From contig CAXXSC010000006.1 in NCBI GenBank assembly GCA_963668435.2, positions 496,001 through 560,000 of the forward strand: a stretch of DNA of 64,000 nucleotides, given 5' to 3'. Source of the DNA: G963668435 sp963668435 (GTDB taxonomy: Bacteria > Latescibacterota > Latescibacteria > Latescibacterales > Latescibacteraceae). A model generated the notes under the pieces. The model worked only from the letters and a program-made list of their open reading frames with translations, did not search any database and was not told the DNA's origin. The position numbers were made by a program, and so were the translations under genes. This document shows positions 8,988 through 16,582 of this stretch, piece after piece (the stretch's first letter is position 1; each line of letters opens with the position of its first letter).

Positions 8988-10004
8988 TTAAGGTGTACTT
9001 TTCTCATACAGCAAGTGTTTTCTGATACCTCCTTTCCCCAGGTTATAATCCCTCCTGAGTTTCAGCGTTTCACGTTTTATTTTATCCCGCAGATTGAGAC
9101 AATCCCGTTTCCTTCCGAAGTACACGTCAGCAGGAGTCAGGTTATTAAGTGACTCGTGATAGCGGTGATTATTGTAGTGATCAACGAAGTCGCCGATTTC
9201 CTGTTCCAGTTCACCAGGAAGGTAATAATTCAGCAAGTTGACGACATTCTTCAGTGAGCGGTGATAGCGCTCTATCTTGCCCTGTGTCTGAGGATGATAG
9301 CGAGCGCCACGAGTATGGGACATATCCCTTTCTTCAAGGTACTCCTTCAGATCACGGGATAGATAACAGGGCCCGTTATCCGAGAGCAGTCTGGGCCTGT
9401 GCCGGACTTTCACACTATCGATACCGGCTTTTTCTCTCGCCATATCAAGTGTATCCATTACATCAAGGGCAGCCATAGTTGTCGTGAGCTTCCATGCCAG
9501 GATATACCGTGAATAATCGTCCATGACGGTGGAGAGATAGTACCATCCCCAGCCGACTATCCTGAAGTATGAGAAGTCGGTCTGCCAGAGCTCATGCACC
9601 TCTTTCGTCGGACGCTTGAACGTATCGGCAGCCGATATCACGATGTACGCCGGACTCGTGATCAGATCATAGGACTTGAGTATCCGGTAGACACTCGACT
9701 CGGAGATGTAATAACCGTAGCTGTCAGTAATATGCCATGCCAGCTCCCGTGGCGACTTATCGGGAAGCTCAAGGGCAATAGCTACCACCTGGTCTTTCAC
9801 CGGGGCAGGTATCCTGTTCCAGAACTTTTTCGGACGGGGTTTCCTGTCGGCAAGGCCATCATAGCCATCTTCCGCGTATTTTCGATACCATGCGTAAAAG
9901 GTGCTACGGTTAATAGCAAGCTCTCGCAAGGTCTGGCTTATCGACAGCGCCGATTCCTCTACCAGCCTGATTACCTCCATTTTTTCAGCCTGTGAATATC
10001 GCAT
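8988..10004 (-). CDS. IS3-family transposase OrfB, DDE integrase
   Basis: A 338-residue protein with an N-terminal helix-turn-helix (SISQTLRELAINRSTFYAWY), an HTH_21-like section and a C-terminal rve/DDE catalytic domain. The acidic residues are seen in LWQTDFSYF, LLSDNGPCYL and GKIERYHR. It works as the C-terminal part of the transposase that excises and inserts the element. It lies 14 bp past the orfA stop, in the minus-one frame relative to orfA, and that frame stays open from the A7 slip site in orfA, so an OrfAB fusion can form. All catalytic residues are intact. Confidence 0.92.
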   Translation of the reverse strand: MRYSQAEKMEVIRLVEESALSISQTLRELAINRSTFYAWYRKYAEDGYDGLADRKPRPKKFWNRIPAPVKDQVVAIALELPDKSPRELAWHITDSYGYYISESSVYRILKSYDLITSPAYIVISAADTFKRPTKEVHELWQTDFSYFRIVGWGWYYLSTVMDDYSRYILAWKLTTTMAALDVMDTLDMAREKAGIDSVKVRHRPRLLSDNGPCYLSRDLKEYLEERDMSHTRGARYHPQTQGKIERYHRSLKNVVNLLNYYLPGELEQEIGDFVDHYNNHRYHESLNNLTPADVYFGRKRDCLNLRDKIKRETLKLRRDYNLGKGGIRKHLLYEKSTP

Positions 10005-10018
10005 ATACCGTCCGACCT

Positions 10019-10366
10019 CTATTCCATACCATGCAAACTTTTTTTAAGCACACGGTTCTTCAGCGACAACTCGGCTACCAATTGCTTGAGCTGGTCGTTC
10101 TCCTGCTTGAGGTCTGTCACCTCCGTGCTCGTTGCCTCCCGCTGCGTGTCACCCAGAAGCCGTTTCTTTCCAGCTTCAAGGAAGTCTTTGCTCCAACGGT
10201 AATACAGGTTCGGATTAATTCCTTCACGGCGGCAGATCGCGGCTATGCTCTCTTCACCACGCAGCCCTTCAAGAACAATGCTGATCTTCTCCTCGGCAGT
10301 GTATTTCTTCCGGGTTTTCCGCTTGATATCACGGACGATACTTTCTGAATCTTTCCTGGCAGGCAT
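10019..10366 (-). CDS. IS3-family transposase OrfA, DNA-binding
   Basis: A 115-residue protein with a helix-turn-helix (KYTAEEKISIVLEGL...SIAAICRREGINPNLYYRW) that binds the terminal repeats, followed by a leucine-zipper-like coiled coil (about residues 80-112). Near the end the mRNA holds seven A (10039-10045) followed by G, a classical A AAA AAA slip site. A minus-one shift there leads into the orfB frame without a stop, giving the OrfAB transposase by programmed frameshifting as in other IS3 elements. Confidence 0.9.
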   Translation of the reverse strand: MPARKDSESIVRDIKRKTRKKYTAEEKISIVLEGLRGEESIAAICRREGINPNLYYRWSKDFLEAGKKRLLGDTQREATSTEVTDLKQENDQLKQLVAELSLKNRVLKKSLHGME

Positions 10367-10530
10367 CTGGACATTCCTTTCTTCCCCGTTGTCGTGTCAA
10401 CAGGATGGTACTGACTATAGGCAGAAAGGGCAAGTCATCCCTGATTCCCTCCGTTACGGCTACGCCTCCACTACGGTAATCAGGCACCCACATCCAGCAC
10501 CATACCATCTCTTAACTTAAAGGGGAAATC

Positions 10531-10549
10531 TGTCCAAATTGTTCTGACG
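10531..10549. repeat. IS3-family terminal inverted repeat (orfA end)
   Basis: TGTCCAAATTGTTCTGACG, reverse complement of the left end with two mismatches; 165 bp upstream of the orfA start. Confidence 0.85.
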
Positions 10550-10560
10550 GGATACATACA

Positions 10561-10800
10561 ATGCCTGATGGATTGCCAATTAGTATGGTTGAGTTTGACT
10601 GGAATGATCATTATGCATTAATGAGCGCTACATTGAATATACCAATATCACTTTCTTTAACTTTCAATATAAAAGAAGAAGAAGTTGATGATTTTGAAGT
10701 CAACTTTATCGAATATTATGGAAGATGTAAGCACTGCGATGAAGTAATTATGAGTGATGCAGCCGAAACTTGTCCTAAGTGTAATAAAAGTCTATTCTAA
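10561..10800 (+). CDS. Zinc-ribbon protein, possibly 5'-truncated by the IS
   Basis: A 79-residue frame ending in a treble-clef/zinc-ribbon motif CKHCDEVI...CPKCNKSLF. The ATG lies only 12 bp from the IS end, there is no Shine-Dalgarno sequence, and the frame stays open up to the IS border. The simplest reading is the 3' end of a longer gene cut by the insertion. The middle (NIPISLSLTFNIKEEEVDDFEVNF) is acidic and beta-like. Function unknown. Confidence 0.45.
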   Translation: MPDGLPISMVEFDWNDHYALMSATLNIPISLSLTFNIKEEEVDDFEVNFIEYYGRCKHCDEVIMSDAAETCPKCNKSLF

Positions 10801-11122
10801 ATCCACATCCCTCTTCCCGTTATCCTCACCCATTATAGCGCCAGCTTTGAAGCCGTAAAGGGTTGTTTGGCTTACCATTTCGCTTGGACTTGCCCACAGG
10901 AGCTTGCTCATCACCCGTAACGGGGGGCAAGCTCATGATGGACAACTCCTTGACGCTTCACTGGCCAACTCCACCCTTGACAGCTCCAAGCAATCAGCCG
11001 CTTATAAGGGATGCGGGACAACGGTAAGACGGCACGTTTCCCAAGCTTAACAAGACCGTCGCAAAAGGGTGCTCAATAAACCGCCTGAAACAGGGTGGTT
11101 TTTTTGTATCCTTACCAAGCTT
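10801..11122. other. Non-coding stretch with hairpins
   Basis: No gene seen. It contains a GAGCTTGC/GCAAGCTC hairpin near 10903-10935 and a terminator-like hairpin (11080-11105). It forms the border between the IS flank and the plasmid-like backbone. Confidence 0.55.
11080..11105 (+). terminator. Terminator-like hairpin
   Basis: ACCGCCTG and CAGGGTGGT pair with one bulge and one G-T pair, followed by seven T. It lies just before the next small gene, so it would end transcription coming from the left. Confidence 0.6.
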
Positions 11123-11392
11123 ATGCAGGCAACCGAAAAACAACGCCTGTTTGTCGCGGGGATAGTCGATAAACTGCGGCACTATCACACGGCGTTCCAG
11201 GAACTTCTGGAGTCCACACCCCGGAACAACGAAACATTCCCGGACACGCGGGCGGACTACCGGATACTCATCCTGGCCGAACGGCTCAAGGGCCTAACCG
11301 CCGGACAGGCCGACTATATCATCAAGGCCTACCGGGGATTTCAGGGCTTCAGTATCAGCAAAGCCCGAAATATCATCGCCTCGATGTTCTAA
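11123..11392 (+). CDS. Hypothetical protein of plasmid backbone (89 residues)
   Basis: I start it at MQATEKQRLFVAGIVDKL because the longer frame would begin inside the terminator hairpin. It is helical and charged, with no motif I know. It is followed at short spacing by two more small genes in the same direction and lacks a Shine-Dalgarno sequence, as do its neighbours. Confidence 0.5.
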   Translation: MQATEKQRLFVAGIVDKLRHYHTAFQELLESTPRNNETFPDTRADYRILILAERLKGLTAGQADYIIKAYRGFQGFSISKARNIIASMF

Positions 11393-11411
11393 TTCACTAA
11401 GCAACAAAGCT

Positions 11412-11582
11412 ATGGCAATCTACACCATCACACTCGCCAACGAGAAAACCGGCGAGAAAGTCTCGAAGAAAATCTACCTGCTCAACAGGTTCGAGAAAAA
11501 GAAACAGCCGGAATTCGGCAAAATCCTGCAGGACTTGCGGGACTTGTTCGTCAAACAGGTCGCCGAGAAAAACCTGTTCTAA
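11412..11582 (+). CDS. Hypothetical 56-residue basic protein
   Basis: Starts MAIYTITLANEKTGEKVSKK and ends VAEKNLF. The composition is rich in Lys and Glu, with alternating strand- and helix-like sections. It sits 19 bp after the previous gene and 28 bp before the next one. No Shine-Dalgarno sequence is visible; the leader is A-rich. Probably a real small gene of the plasmid operon, function unknown. Confidence 0.5.
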   Translation: MAIYTITLANEKTGEKVSKKIYLLNRFEKKKQPEFGKILQDLRDLFVKQVAEKNLF

Positions 11583-11610
11583 CGTATTAACTTACTAACT
11601 CACAAACACT

Positions 11611-12111
11611 ATGAACACACAAATCACCATCGCGCGACGCGAAGAAAAAACAATCAACGGGAGGGATATCGTCAACATCTACGACGAGAACGGAGTACGC
11701 TATACACACTTTATCGATCCGGTCAACGAGGGCTGGGAAGACAGCCTTCAGGAGGGCGAGACCATTCGGGTATTCGCAGTCAAAAAACAAAATCCGAAGA
11801 ATCCTAAATATCCCTACCGGAACATATACAAACCGAGGGAAGATGGTCCGGAAACATTGATGAGCAAATCGGATATTGACGTGATATTCGGGAACGCTGA
11901 GGAAACCGACGAAAAGCCGCAATCAGGCCACATCGAGGATGAACCGGTTACTGCCGAAATCGACAAGAACGAGCGGATACGCTGGATGAACAGCCTGAAC
12001 AACGCCTGCCGCTTGATTCAGGGCCAGGTGATACAGTTTGACGAAAACAATCCGATGAACAGTATCGTTCAACTGGCAAACGTTATCTACAAACTGGAAC
12101 CGCAGCGATAG
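11611..12111 (+). CDS. Hypothetical protein, possible OB-fold N-terminus
   Basis: A 166-residue soluble protein. The first 75 residues are strand-rich (ITIARREEKTINGRDIVNIY... ETIRVFAVKKQNPKNPKYPYRN) and could form an OB-like fold of the sort found in small nucleic-acid-binding plasmid proteins; this is only an impression. An acidic linker and a helical C-terminus follow. It is the last gene before a strong terminator. The leader is A-rich and lacks a Shine-Dalgarno sequence. Confidence 0.55.
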   Translation: MNTQITIARREEKTINGRDIVNIYDENGVRYTHFIDPVNEGWEDSLQEGETIRVFAVKKQNPKNPKYPYRNIYKPREDGPETLMSKSDIDVIFGNAEETDEKPQSGHIEDEPVTAEIDKNERIRWMNSLNNACRLIQGQVIQFDENNPMNSIVQLANVIYKLEPQR

Positions 12112-12128
12112 ACATTGCAGAGAATTTC

Positions 12129-12174
12129 AGGGGAAGGTTACGGAGCTTGTATAGCTCCGGGCCTTCCCCTTTTT
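12129..12174 (+). terminator. Strong rho-independent terminator
   Basis: Two-part stem: GGGGAAGG pairs with CCTTCCCC outside and CGGAGCT with AGCTCCG inside, followed by a T run. Confidence 0.9.
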
Positions 12175-12189
12175 GCGTTCTGACAACTT

Positions 12190-12218
12190 TTGACAGAAGG
12201 TTTTTGGCGTGCTATAAT
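12190..12218 (+). promoter_or_regulatory. Promoter of resolvase gene, TTGACA-17-TATAAT
   Basis: Both hexamers match consensus exactly at the optimal 17-bp spacing, 33 bp before the resolvase ATG. The start point would be about 12225. Confidence 0.85.
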
Positions 12219-12250
12219 AAGAATAGCGTTAGTTATTATTTTACAATACG

Positions 12251-12847
12251 ATGACAAATTTGGCAATGAAACACAAGACTGCTGCTATTTACGCCCGTGT
12301 ATCCACAGACAAACAGAAAGTCGATATGCAAGTCGAGGAATTGAAAAAATATATTAGCAACCGTGATTTTAAGCTCGGCCAACTGTATATTGACCAAGGC
12401 TACACCGGCGGGAACATTAATCGCCCGGCGTATGGACACATGATGGAAGACGCTCATAAGCGGCTGTTTGATGTTCTCATTGTCTGGAAACTAGACCGCT
12501 TGAGCAGGTCGTTGAAGGACCTCATTACCACGCTGGAAACACTCGGCAGTCTCGGTATCGATTTCATTTCCTATGACAACAGCCTAGACACATCCACACC
12601 GACCGGCAAGTTGGTCTTTCACGTTGTCGGCTCCGTGGCCGAGTTTGAACGGGACATCATTCGTGAACGTGTCCGGGCCGGATTGGCCAATGCGAGGCGC
12701 AACGGCAAACGGCTTGGACGGCCTTCAATTTTGGCTAAGGTTAGCCCAAAAATCCATATCTTAAAGGAAAACGGCCTGTCCAACCGGGCTATTGCCCGAA
12801 AGCTAAGAGTAGGGGAGGCAACCGTACGGCGGGCATTGAAATCGTAA
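12251..12847 (+). CDS. Serine recombinase of the resolvase/invertase family
   Basis: A 198-residue enzyme. The N-terminal catalytic domain shows the active serine in YARVSTDKQ and the conserved WKLDRLSRSLKDL and EFERDIIRERVRAGL stretches; a C-terminal helix-turn-helix (LSNRAIARKLRVGEATVRRAL) should bind the crossover site. Size and layout match Tn3-type resolvases and plasmid multimer-resolution enzymes. Next to parA, parB and rep, a role in resolving plasmid dimers is likely. The alternative start 15 bp downstream (MKHK) is also plausible. It is driven by its own strong promoter. Confidence 0.93.
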   Translation: MTNLAMKHKTAAIYARVSTDKQKVDMQVEELKKYISNRDFKLGQLYIDQGYTGGNINRPAYGHMMEDAHKRLFDVLIVWKLDRLSRSLKDLITTLETLGSLGIDFISYDNSLDTSTPTGKLVFHVVGSVAEFERDIIRERVRAGLANARRNGKRLGRPSILAKVSPKIHILKENGLSNRAIARKLRVGEATVRRALKS

Positions 12848-12923
12848 CATAAAAGTCTTCCAGTCACGAGAGCTTTTTCTTTTTTTGAAATAAGGTGTAC
12901 AATAAAATTACAACAACAACGAT

Positions 12924-13673
12924 ATGGCAAAAACAATCGCAATCATCAATCAAAAAGGAGGTGTGGGGAAAACTACCATCACCTTTAATCTGGCCAAGGG
13001 GCTGTCCGGGAAAGGCTACAAAGTGCTGGTCATTGACAACGACCCACAGGGAAATCTCACTGGAGCATTTCTTAATGACCCAACTGCTATGAAAGCCAAC
13101 GTGCTTAATTTGTACAACGCCGAAAAAACCTCCATCATTCTTGACCAGCTCGAAGATAACCTATTCCTCATTGGCGCGGACATCCATCTGTCAAAAGTAT
13201 CGGACAGTGAGTTTGACATCATTTTCCGCTTGAAAGAAGGGATTGAAAAAATCAAACAGGACTTTGATTTCATTCTCATTGACTGTCTGCCCGCGTTCGG
13301 TTTCCTGAATATGGCAGCATTGAATACGGCTGACTTTGTGCTAATACCCACAAAGCCCGCCCCGTTCGCTCTGGCCGGATTGAAAGATTTGCTGGGAACA
13401 GTCAGGAAGGTTCAGAAACGCCTCAACCACGACCTTAAAGTCCTGGGGATTGTCCTCAACCTAATCGAAGGACGGAAAACAACCATTGCCGATGAACTTG
13501 AGCAGGTGCTTCGGGACGAATACGGCAATCTGATATTTACCGCAAAGCTCAACAAGGGTGTCAAAGTCGAGGAAAGCCCGACATTCAGCCAGTCCATCAT
13601 GGAATATGATCCACGAGGGAAACTGGCCGGGCAGTTCGAGCAACTGCTTGATGAATTTATTCAACGCATATGA
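12924..13673 (+). CDS. parA: ParA-family partition ATPase
   Basis: A 249-residue deviant Walker A ATPase (KGGVGKTT, about residues 11-18) with Walker A' VIDNDPQGN and Walker B ILIDCLPAFG. With ParB it should move plasmid copies apart over the nucleoid. There is no long N-terminal DNA-binding extension, so it resembles chromosomal/type Ib ParA. The stop overlaps the parB start by 4 bp (ATGA). The leader has repeated ACAACAAC and no Shine-Dalgarno sequence. Confidence 0.93.
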   Translation: MAKTIAIINQKGGVGKTTITFNLAKGLSGKGYKVLVIDNDPQGNLTGAFLNDPTAMKANVLNLYNAEKTSIILDQLEDNLFLIGADIHLSKVSDSEFDIIFRLKEGIEKIKQDFDFILIDCLPAFGFLNMAALNTADFVLIPTKPAPFALAGLKDLLGTVRKVQKRLNHDLKVLGIVLNLIEGRKTTIADELEQVLRDEYGNLIFTAKLNKGVKVEESPTFSQSIMEYDPRGKLAGQFEQLLDEFIQRI

Positions 13674-14530
13674 GCTACAAAAACACATTTTCAAAAAAGG
13701 GAAAACAAATTCTTGAAGGCGGCAAGCCCGAAAACCTGAGCGATTTTATCGATGAATCGGACGACCTCAAGGAAACTATAACCGGAGGAGTGTATGAAAT
13801 TCCGGTCGAGAGTATTCAGCCCAATCCCTATCAGCCACGGAAGTATTTCGATGAAACGGCGCTTCAGGAACTGGCCGAATCAATCAAGGCAAAAGGTATC
13901 ATTCAGCCGATTGTTGTCAGGCAGGGTGAGGATAACGAACTCTATCTCGTTGCCGGTGAACGACGCCTGAAAGCGGCGCATTTGGCCGGTCTTGAGACTA
14001 TTCCGGCCATTCTCACCGAGGGCAACCCGATTGAGATTTCGCTTATCGAGAACCTTCAGCGCGAAAATCTCAAGCCGGTTGAGGAGGCCGAGGCACTGGA
14101 CAAGATGATAAAGGAATTTTCCTACACCCAGGAACAGCTTGCTCATGTTATCGGCAAGGCCCGTTCCACGGTGACGGAAATCCTGTCACTGAACCGTCTG
14201 CCGGAGCCGGTCAAGGATGAATGTCGGCGCGCCGACATTTCCCGTCGGGTGCTGATTGAGATTGCCAAGAAGAAGACGCCGGAGGAAATGGCCGAACTAT
14301 TTGAGAAAGTGAAAAGCGGTAATCTAAGCAGCGACAAAGTCAGGAAACTTTCTCGCAACGACGGCGACATCAAAAGGAAAACGCCCGCTGGACTGGCTAT
14401 CGAGAAAACCCAGAACCTCTACCTCACCCTGTCCAAACTGGATACGGCCACTATTTCAGATGATGAACGCGAACAATTGGCACGAGAACTTCGATATCTC
14501 AGAAAAGCATTGGACAATGTCGTGTTGTAG
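13670..14530 (+). CDS. parB: ParB/Spo0J-family centromere-binding protein
   Basis: A 286-residue ParB. The CTP-binding N-terminal domain shows PNPYQPRKYF, GERRLKAA and ENLQRENLKPVEEAEA, followed by a helix-turn-helix (YTQEQLAHVIGKARSTVTEILSLNRLP) and a C-terminal dimerisation section. It should load on a parS-like site and act with the upstream ParA. An 18-bp perfect palindrome lies inside its own coding sequence (14221-14238) and again in the end of the convergent rep gene, making it the best parS candidate here. Confidence 0.93.
   Translation: MSYKNTFSKKGKQILEGGKPENLSDFIDESDDLKETITGGVYEIPVESIQPNPYQPRKYFDETALQELAESIKAKGIIQPIVVRQGEDNELYLVAGERRLKAAHLAGLETIPAILTEGNPIEISLIENLQRENLKPVEEAEALDKMIKEFSYTQEQLAHVIGKARSTVTEILSLNRLPEPVKDECRRADISRRVLIEIAKKKTPEEMAELFEKVKSGNLSSDKVRKLSRNDGDIKRKTPAGLAIEKTQNLYLTLSKLDTATISDDEREQLARELRYLRKALDNVVL
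14221..14238. promoter_or_regulatory. 18-bp palindrome, parS candidate 1
   Basis: ATGTCGGCGCGCCGACAT is a perfect inverted repeat without a loop. It lies inside parB and recurs identically 385 bp downstream. Confidence 0.6.
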
Positions 14531-14549
14531 TCAATATTTCGGACAATAC

Positions 14550-14579
14550 AAAAAATCCCGCTACGATGGCGGGATTTTT
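14550..14579. terminator. Bidirectional terminator between parB and rep
   Basis: AAAAATCCCGC and GCGGGATTTTT form an 11-bp stem with A and T runs on both sides, so it can end both convergent transcripts. Confidence 0.9.
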
Positions 14580-14600
14580 CTATTTCAAAAGTTTTTAAAT

Positions 14601-15854
14601 TCACGATGTCGGCGCGCCGACATTCTTTTCTGATTTACTCCACACCTCAAGCGATGGAATAGCCGCCATTTTCGCAAGCTTGTGATTGAGGGCGATTTCG
14701 ACGAGTTTCTCCTGCATGGGATTATCATCCCCGTGCTTATCAGATACCTCTTGGCGTACCTCGCTTTCAATCCTCTTGAATTTGGCCTCTGACAACCCCT
14801 TCCTGAAGGTTTCGAGCATGTTCCGCCTGAATATGCCATATTCGCGCTCACGCCTCTGTATGAGGCGGTTTTGAGCTTCTCTCGCAATGCTGGCTTTACG
14901 GTTCTGCTCCTTGTCCAGTTCGAAGCGGCTTTTTTTAATGCGATAATCCTCTTCAATGGCCTTCAGGGTATATGCGCCGATGTTTTTGATTGCCCCCTGA
15001 TTTTGCTTATCCTCGACATAGGCAAGATTGGCCCGGATACGGTCCTCATTGAAACGTTCGATAATGTTTCGGGCCTGTGACGGTGACAGGCAGTAGTATT
15101 CGTGAAGAAGTTCCACAAGGTCATTTTTGCTGTCGAGGCAGTCCGGTTCTCTTCCGGTTTGTTGTTGTCGTTTTTTTGAAATGATGAAGACGATACCGAC
15201 AACTTTTCGGACTTGTTTCCGTTCCCGCATGGAAAAAGTCAGATCTGTATGTTCATTCAGTTCCGATAATGCCCGTGTGAGGATTTTCTGTTTGAAATTG
15301 GCATAGAGCGGGTATTCGTTTTCTTTCAGACCGAGTTTCTTTCGGAGTTCATCAAGGCTGAATTCACGGTGTCCGATGTTTTCGTACTGTTTGAGAAGTT
15401 CATAGAGCTTGATTGAGTAGGAGCTTTTCAAACGGATAACGTTCTGGAGACGATATCGGGTGAAGAATTCCTTGAGCTGGAGAAGGTATGGCTTGAGTTT
15501 CGGATCGAAACTGAGTTCGACATAGCCCTTTCCTTCGAAATACTCTGCTGATGACAGCCAGGTTATCTGGAGGACTGATTTGTCTTTTGTGATCTGCAGT
15601 GAGCGTTCGAGAAGCTTCTTGGTGAGTTCTTTGGTTCGTTGGTAGCTGGCTTCGCCTTTGATCCCGACAATACGGTTGAAATCCCTGACAGCGATGCGGT
15701 ATATGTGGAAACCCTTGTCCTCGGGTTTTATCTGGGACACCATGAGGAGGATGAGCCGCTGTTCCTGGAGGCTTAAACGGTATGAGGCCTCGATGAGATA
15801 ATTGGATTTTACAACGAGTTGAGTTCCGTTGTGTGAGGATGATGGATGATCCAT
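14601..15854 (-). CDS. Rep_3-family plasmid replication initiator
   Basis: A 417-residue protein. Residues about 12-230 match the Rep_3/RepB initiator layout with two winged-helix parts: SNYLIEASYRLSLQEQRLIL at the start and RLKSSYSIKLYELLKQY in the middle. Such proteins bind iterons and open the origin, and a row of 21-bp repeats lies directly upstream. The C-terminal half is a long charged helical extension. The last codons run through a copy of the 18-bp palindrome. A TTGACA-17-TACAAT promoter overlaps the iteron edge, which suggests autorepression. No Shine-Dalgarno sequence is obvious. Confidence 0.88.
   Translation of the reverse strand: MDHPSSSHNGTQLVVKSNYLIEASYRLSLQEQRLILLMVSQIKPEDKGFHIYRIAVRDFNRIVGIKGEASYQRTKELTKKLLERSLQITKDKSVLQITWLSSAEYFEGKGYVELSFDPKLKPYLLQLKEFFTRYRLQNVIRLKSSYSIKLYELLKQYENIGHREFSLDELRKKLGLKENEYPLYANFKQKILTRALSELNEHTDLTFSMRERKQVRKVVGIVFIISKKRQQQTGREPDCLDSKNDLVELLHEYYCLSPSQARNIIERFNEDRIRANLAYVEDKQNQGAIKNIGAYTLKAIEEDYRIKKSRFELDKEQNRKASIAREAQNRLIQRREREYGIFRRNMLETFRKGLSEAKFKRIESEVRQEVSDKHGDDNPMQEKLVEIALNHKLAKMAAIPSLEVWSKSEKNVGAPTS
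14606..14623. promoter_or_regulatory. 18-bp palindrome, parS candidate 2
   Basis: Identical to the copy at 14221 (ATGTCGGCGCGCCGACAT). It is inside the last codons of rep, encoding NVGAPTS, just past the parB terminator. Confidence 0.6.
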
Positions 15855-15877
15855 AGAATTGAACTTAGTATATCTCC

Positions 15878-15906
15878 ATTGTACACGAGTATAACCGATT
15901 TGTCAA
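15878..15906 (-). promoter_or_regulatory. rep promoter, TTGACA-17-TACAAT
   Basis: On the minus strand TTGACA (15901-15906) and TACAAT (15878-15883) are 17 bp apart and 24 bp before the rep start codon. The -35 box touches the first iteron and a degenerate extra copy starts near 15889, so the initiator could block its own promoter. Confidence 0.8.
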
Positions 15907-15910
15907 TAGA

Positions 15911-16037
15911 GTTATAGTTGGCATTCATTTGGTTATAATGGACACTCAAAGCGTTATGCATGACATTCAAAAAGTTATAGTTGGCACTCAAGAAGGGTAG
16001 CTTACACACTCAAAAGGTTATAGTTGAGGTCGAAAAG
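15911..16037. repeat. Iteron array, replication origin
   Basis: Six direct repeats begin at 15911, 15932, 15953, 15974, 15995 (degenerate) and 16017, at 21-bp steps (22 for the last). Typical unit start: GTTATAGTTGGCACTCAA. Two helical turns per step, next to a Rep_3 gene, is the standard layout of an iteron-controlled plasmid origin. Confidence 0.88.
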
Positions 16038-16582
16038 CTGTGTATTTAAGGGCTGAAATCGTTCCGAAAAAACTTAAAACAATTGAAAAAGACAACAACA
16101 GGGACGTGTGGTTGCGGTTTATTTTCGTCCCTGAGCCACCCCGTACAAAAGAATACTTGCTTCTTATGCAATTTAATCATTACAATATACAGATAATAAA
16201 TGTTCGCTGTTATAGTCATTTGCACGCCATATATGAGCCTGTAAGAAAGTTCGTAACATATAGCGATTAAAGGGGATAGTGTCTTAATTCCTGTAAGTTT
16301 ATTATCAAATTTATAGATGATTGTGAATCATTTATTACAGGTAAAGAAAAAGTGATGAAACCTGCATGTAATGATATATGATATTGAATTACATGAAGTT
16401 GCAATATATAAACTTGTTTTAGGAGATAGTAACCTGTAAGAACACTTACAGGTCTGCCCGATAAAGCTTACAGATTCCGTGTAATAATCGCTTGAGAACC
16501 GGTAATGTCATATTTGCCGGAAGCTTATTAACCCCTCACTTGTAATATAGTTTACAGGATTTCAAGCAGTTGGGGATGATGT
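16038..16582. other. 545-bp leader region with repeated CCTGTAAG sites
   Basis: No convincing gene. Besides the AT-rich stretch expected next to an iteron origin, the motif CCTGTAAG or its complement recurs at about 16238, 16290, 16335, 16433, 16445, 16467 and 16551. The copies lie upstream of the mobilisation-like operon and look like operator sites. Confidence 0.6.
16433..16452. promoter_or_regulatory. Perfect inverted repeat CCTGTAAG-N4-CTTACAGG
   Basis: A dyad of the repeated motif with a 4-bp centre, the strongest member of the series between the origin and the next operon. It looks like a dimeric repressor operator. The cognate protein is not identified. Confidence 0.6.

Larger units (their letters stand above)
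8955..10549 (-). mobile_element. IS3-family insertion sequence, apparently complete
   Basis: Two overlapping-type transposase frames are bounded by 19-bp imperfect inverted repeats (17 of 19 identical) at 8955-8973 and 10531-10549. I could not see a convincing target-site duplication: the flanks are ...GTAAGT on the left and GGATAC... on the right. The ends, the orfA/orfB layout and the A7 slip site are all intact, so the element may still be active. Confidence 0.88.

Noticed and set aside
10561..10800. Complete independent zinc-ribbon gene
   Set aside because: No ribosome site, and the frame is open into the IS end; listed as probably truncated.
14201..15854. Treating the palindromes as restriction-type low-complexity chance
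   Set aside because: An 18-bp perfect palindrome occurring twice within 400 bp next to parAB is very unlikely by chance, so it was kept as a parS candidate.
16040..16270. 76-codon plus-strand frame next to the iterons
   Set aside because: It has no ribosome site, overlaps the CCTGTAAG site series and the origin's AT-rich region, and shows no protein-like pattern.
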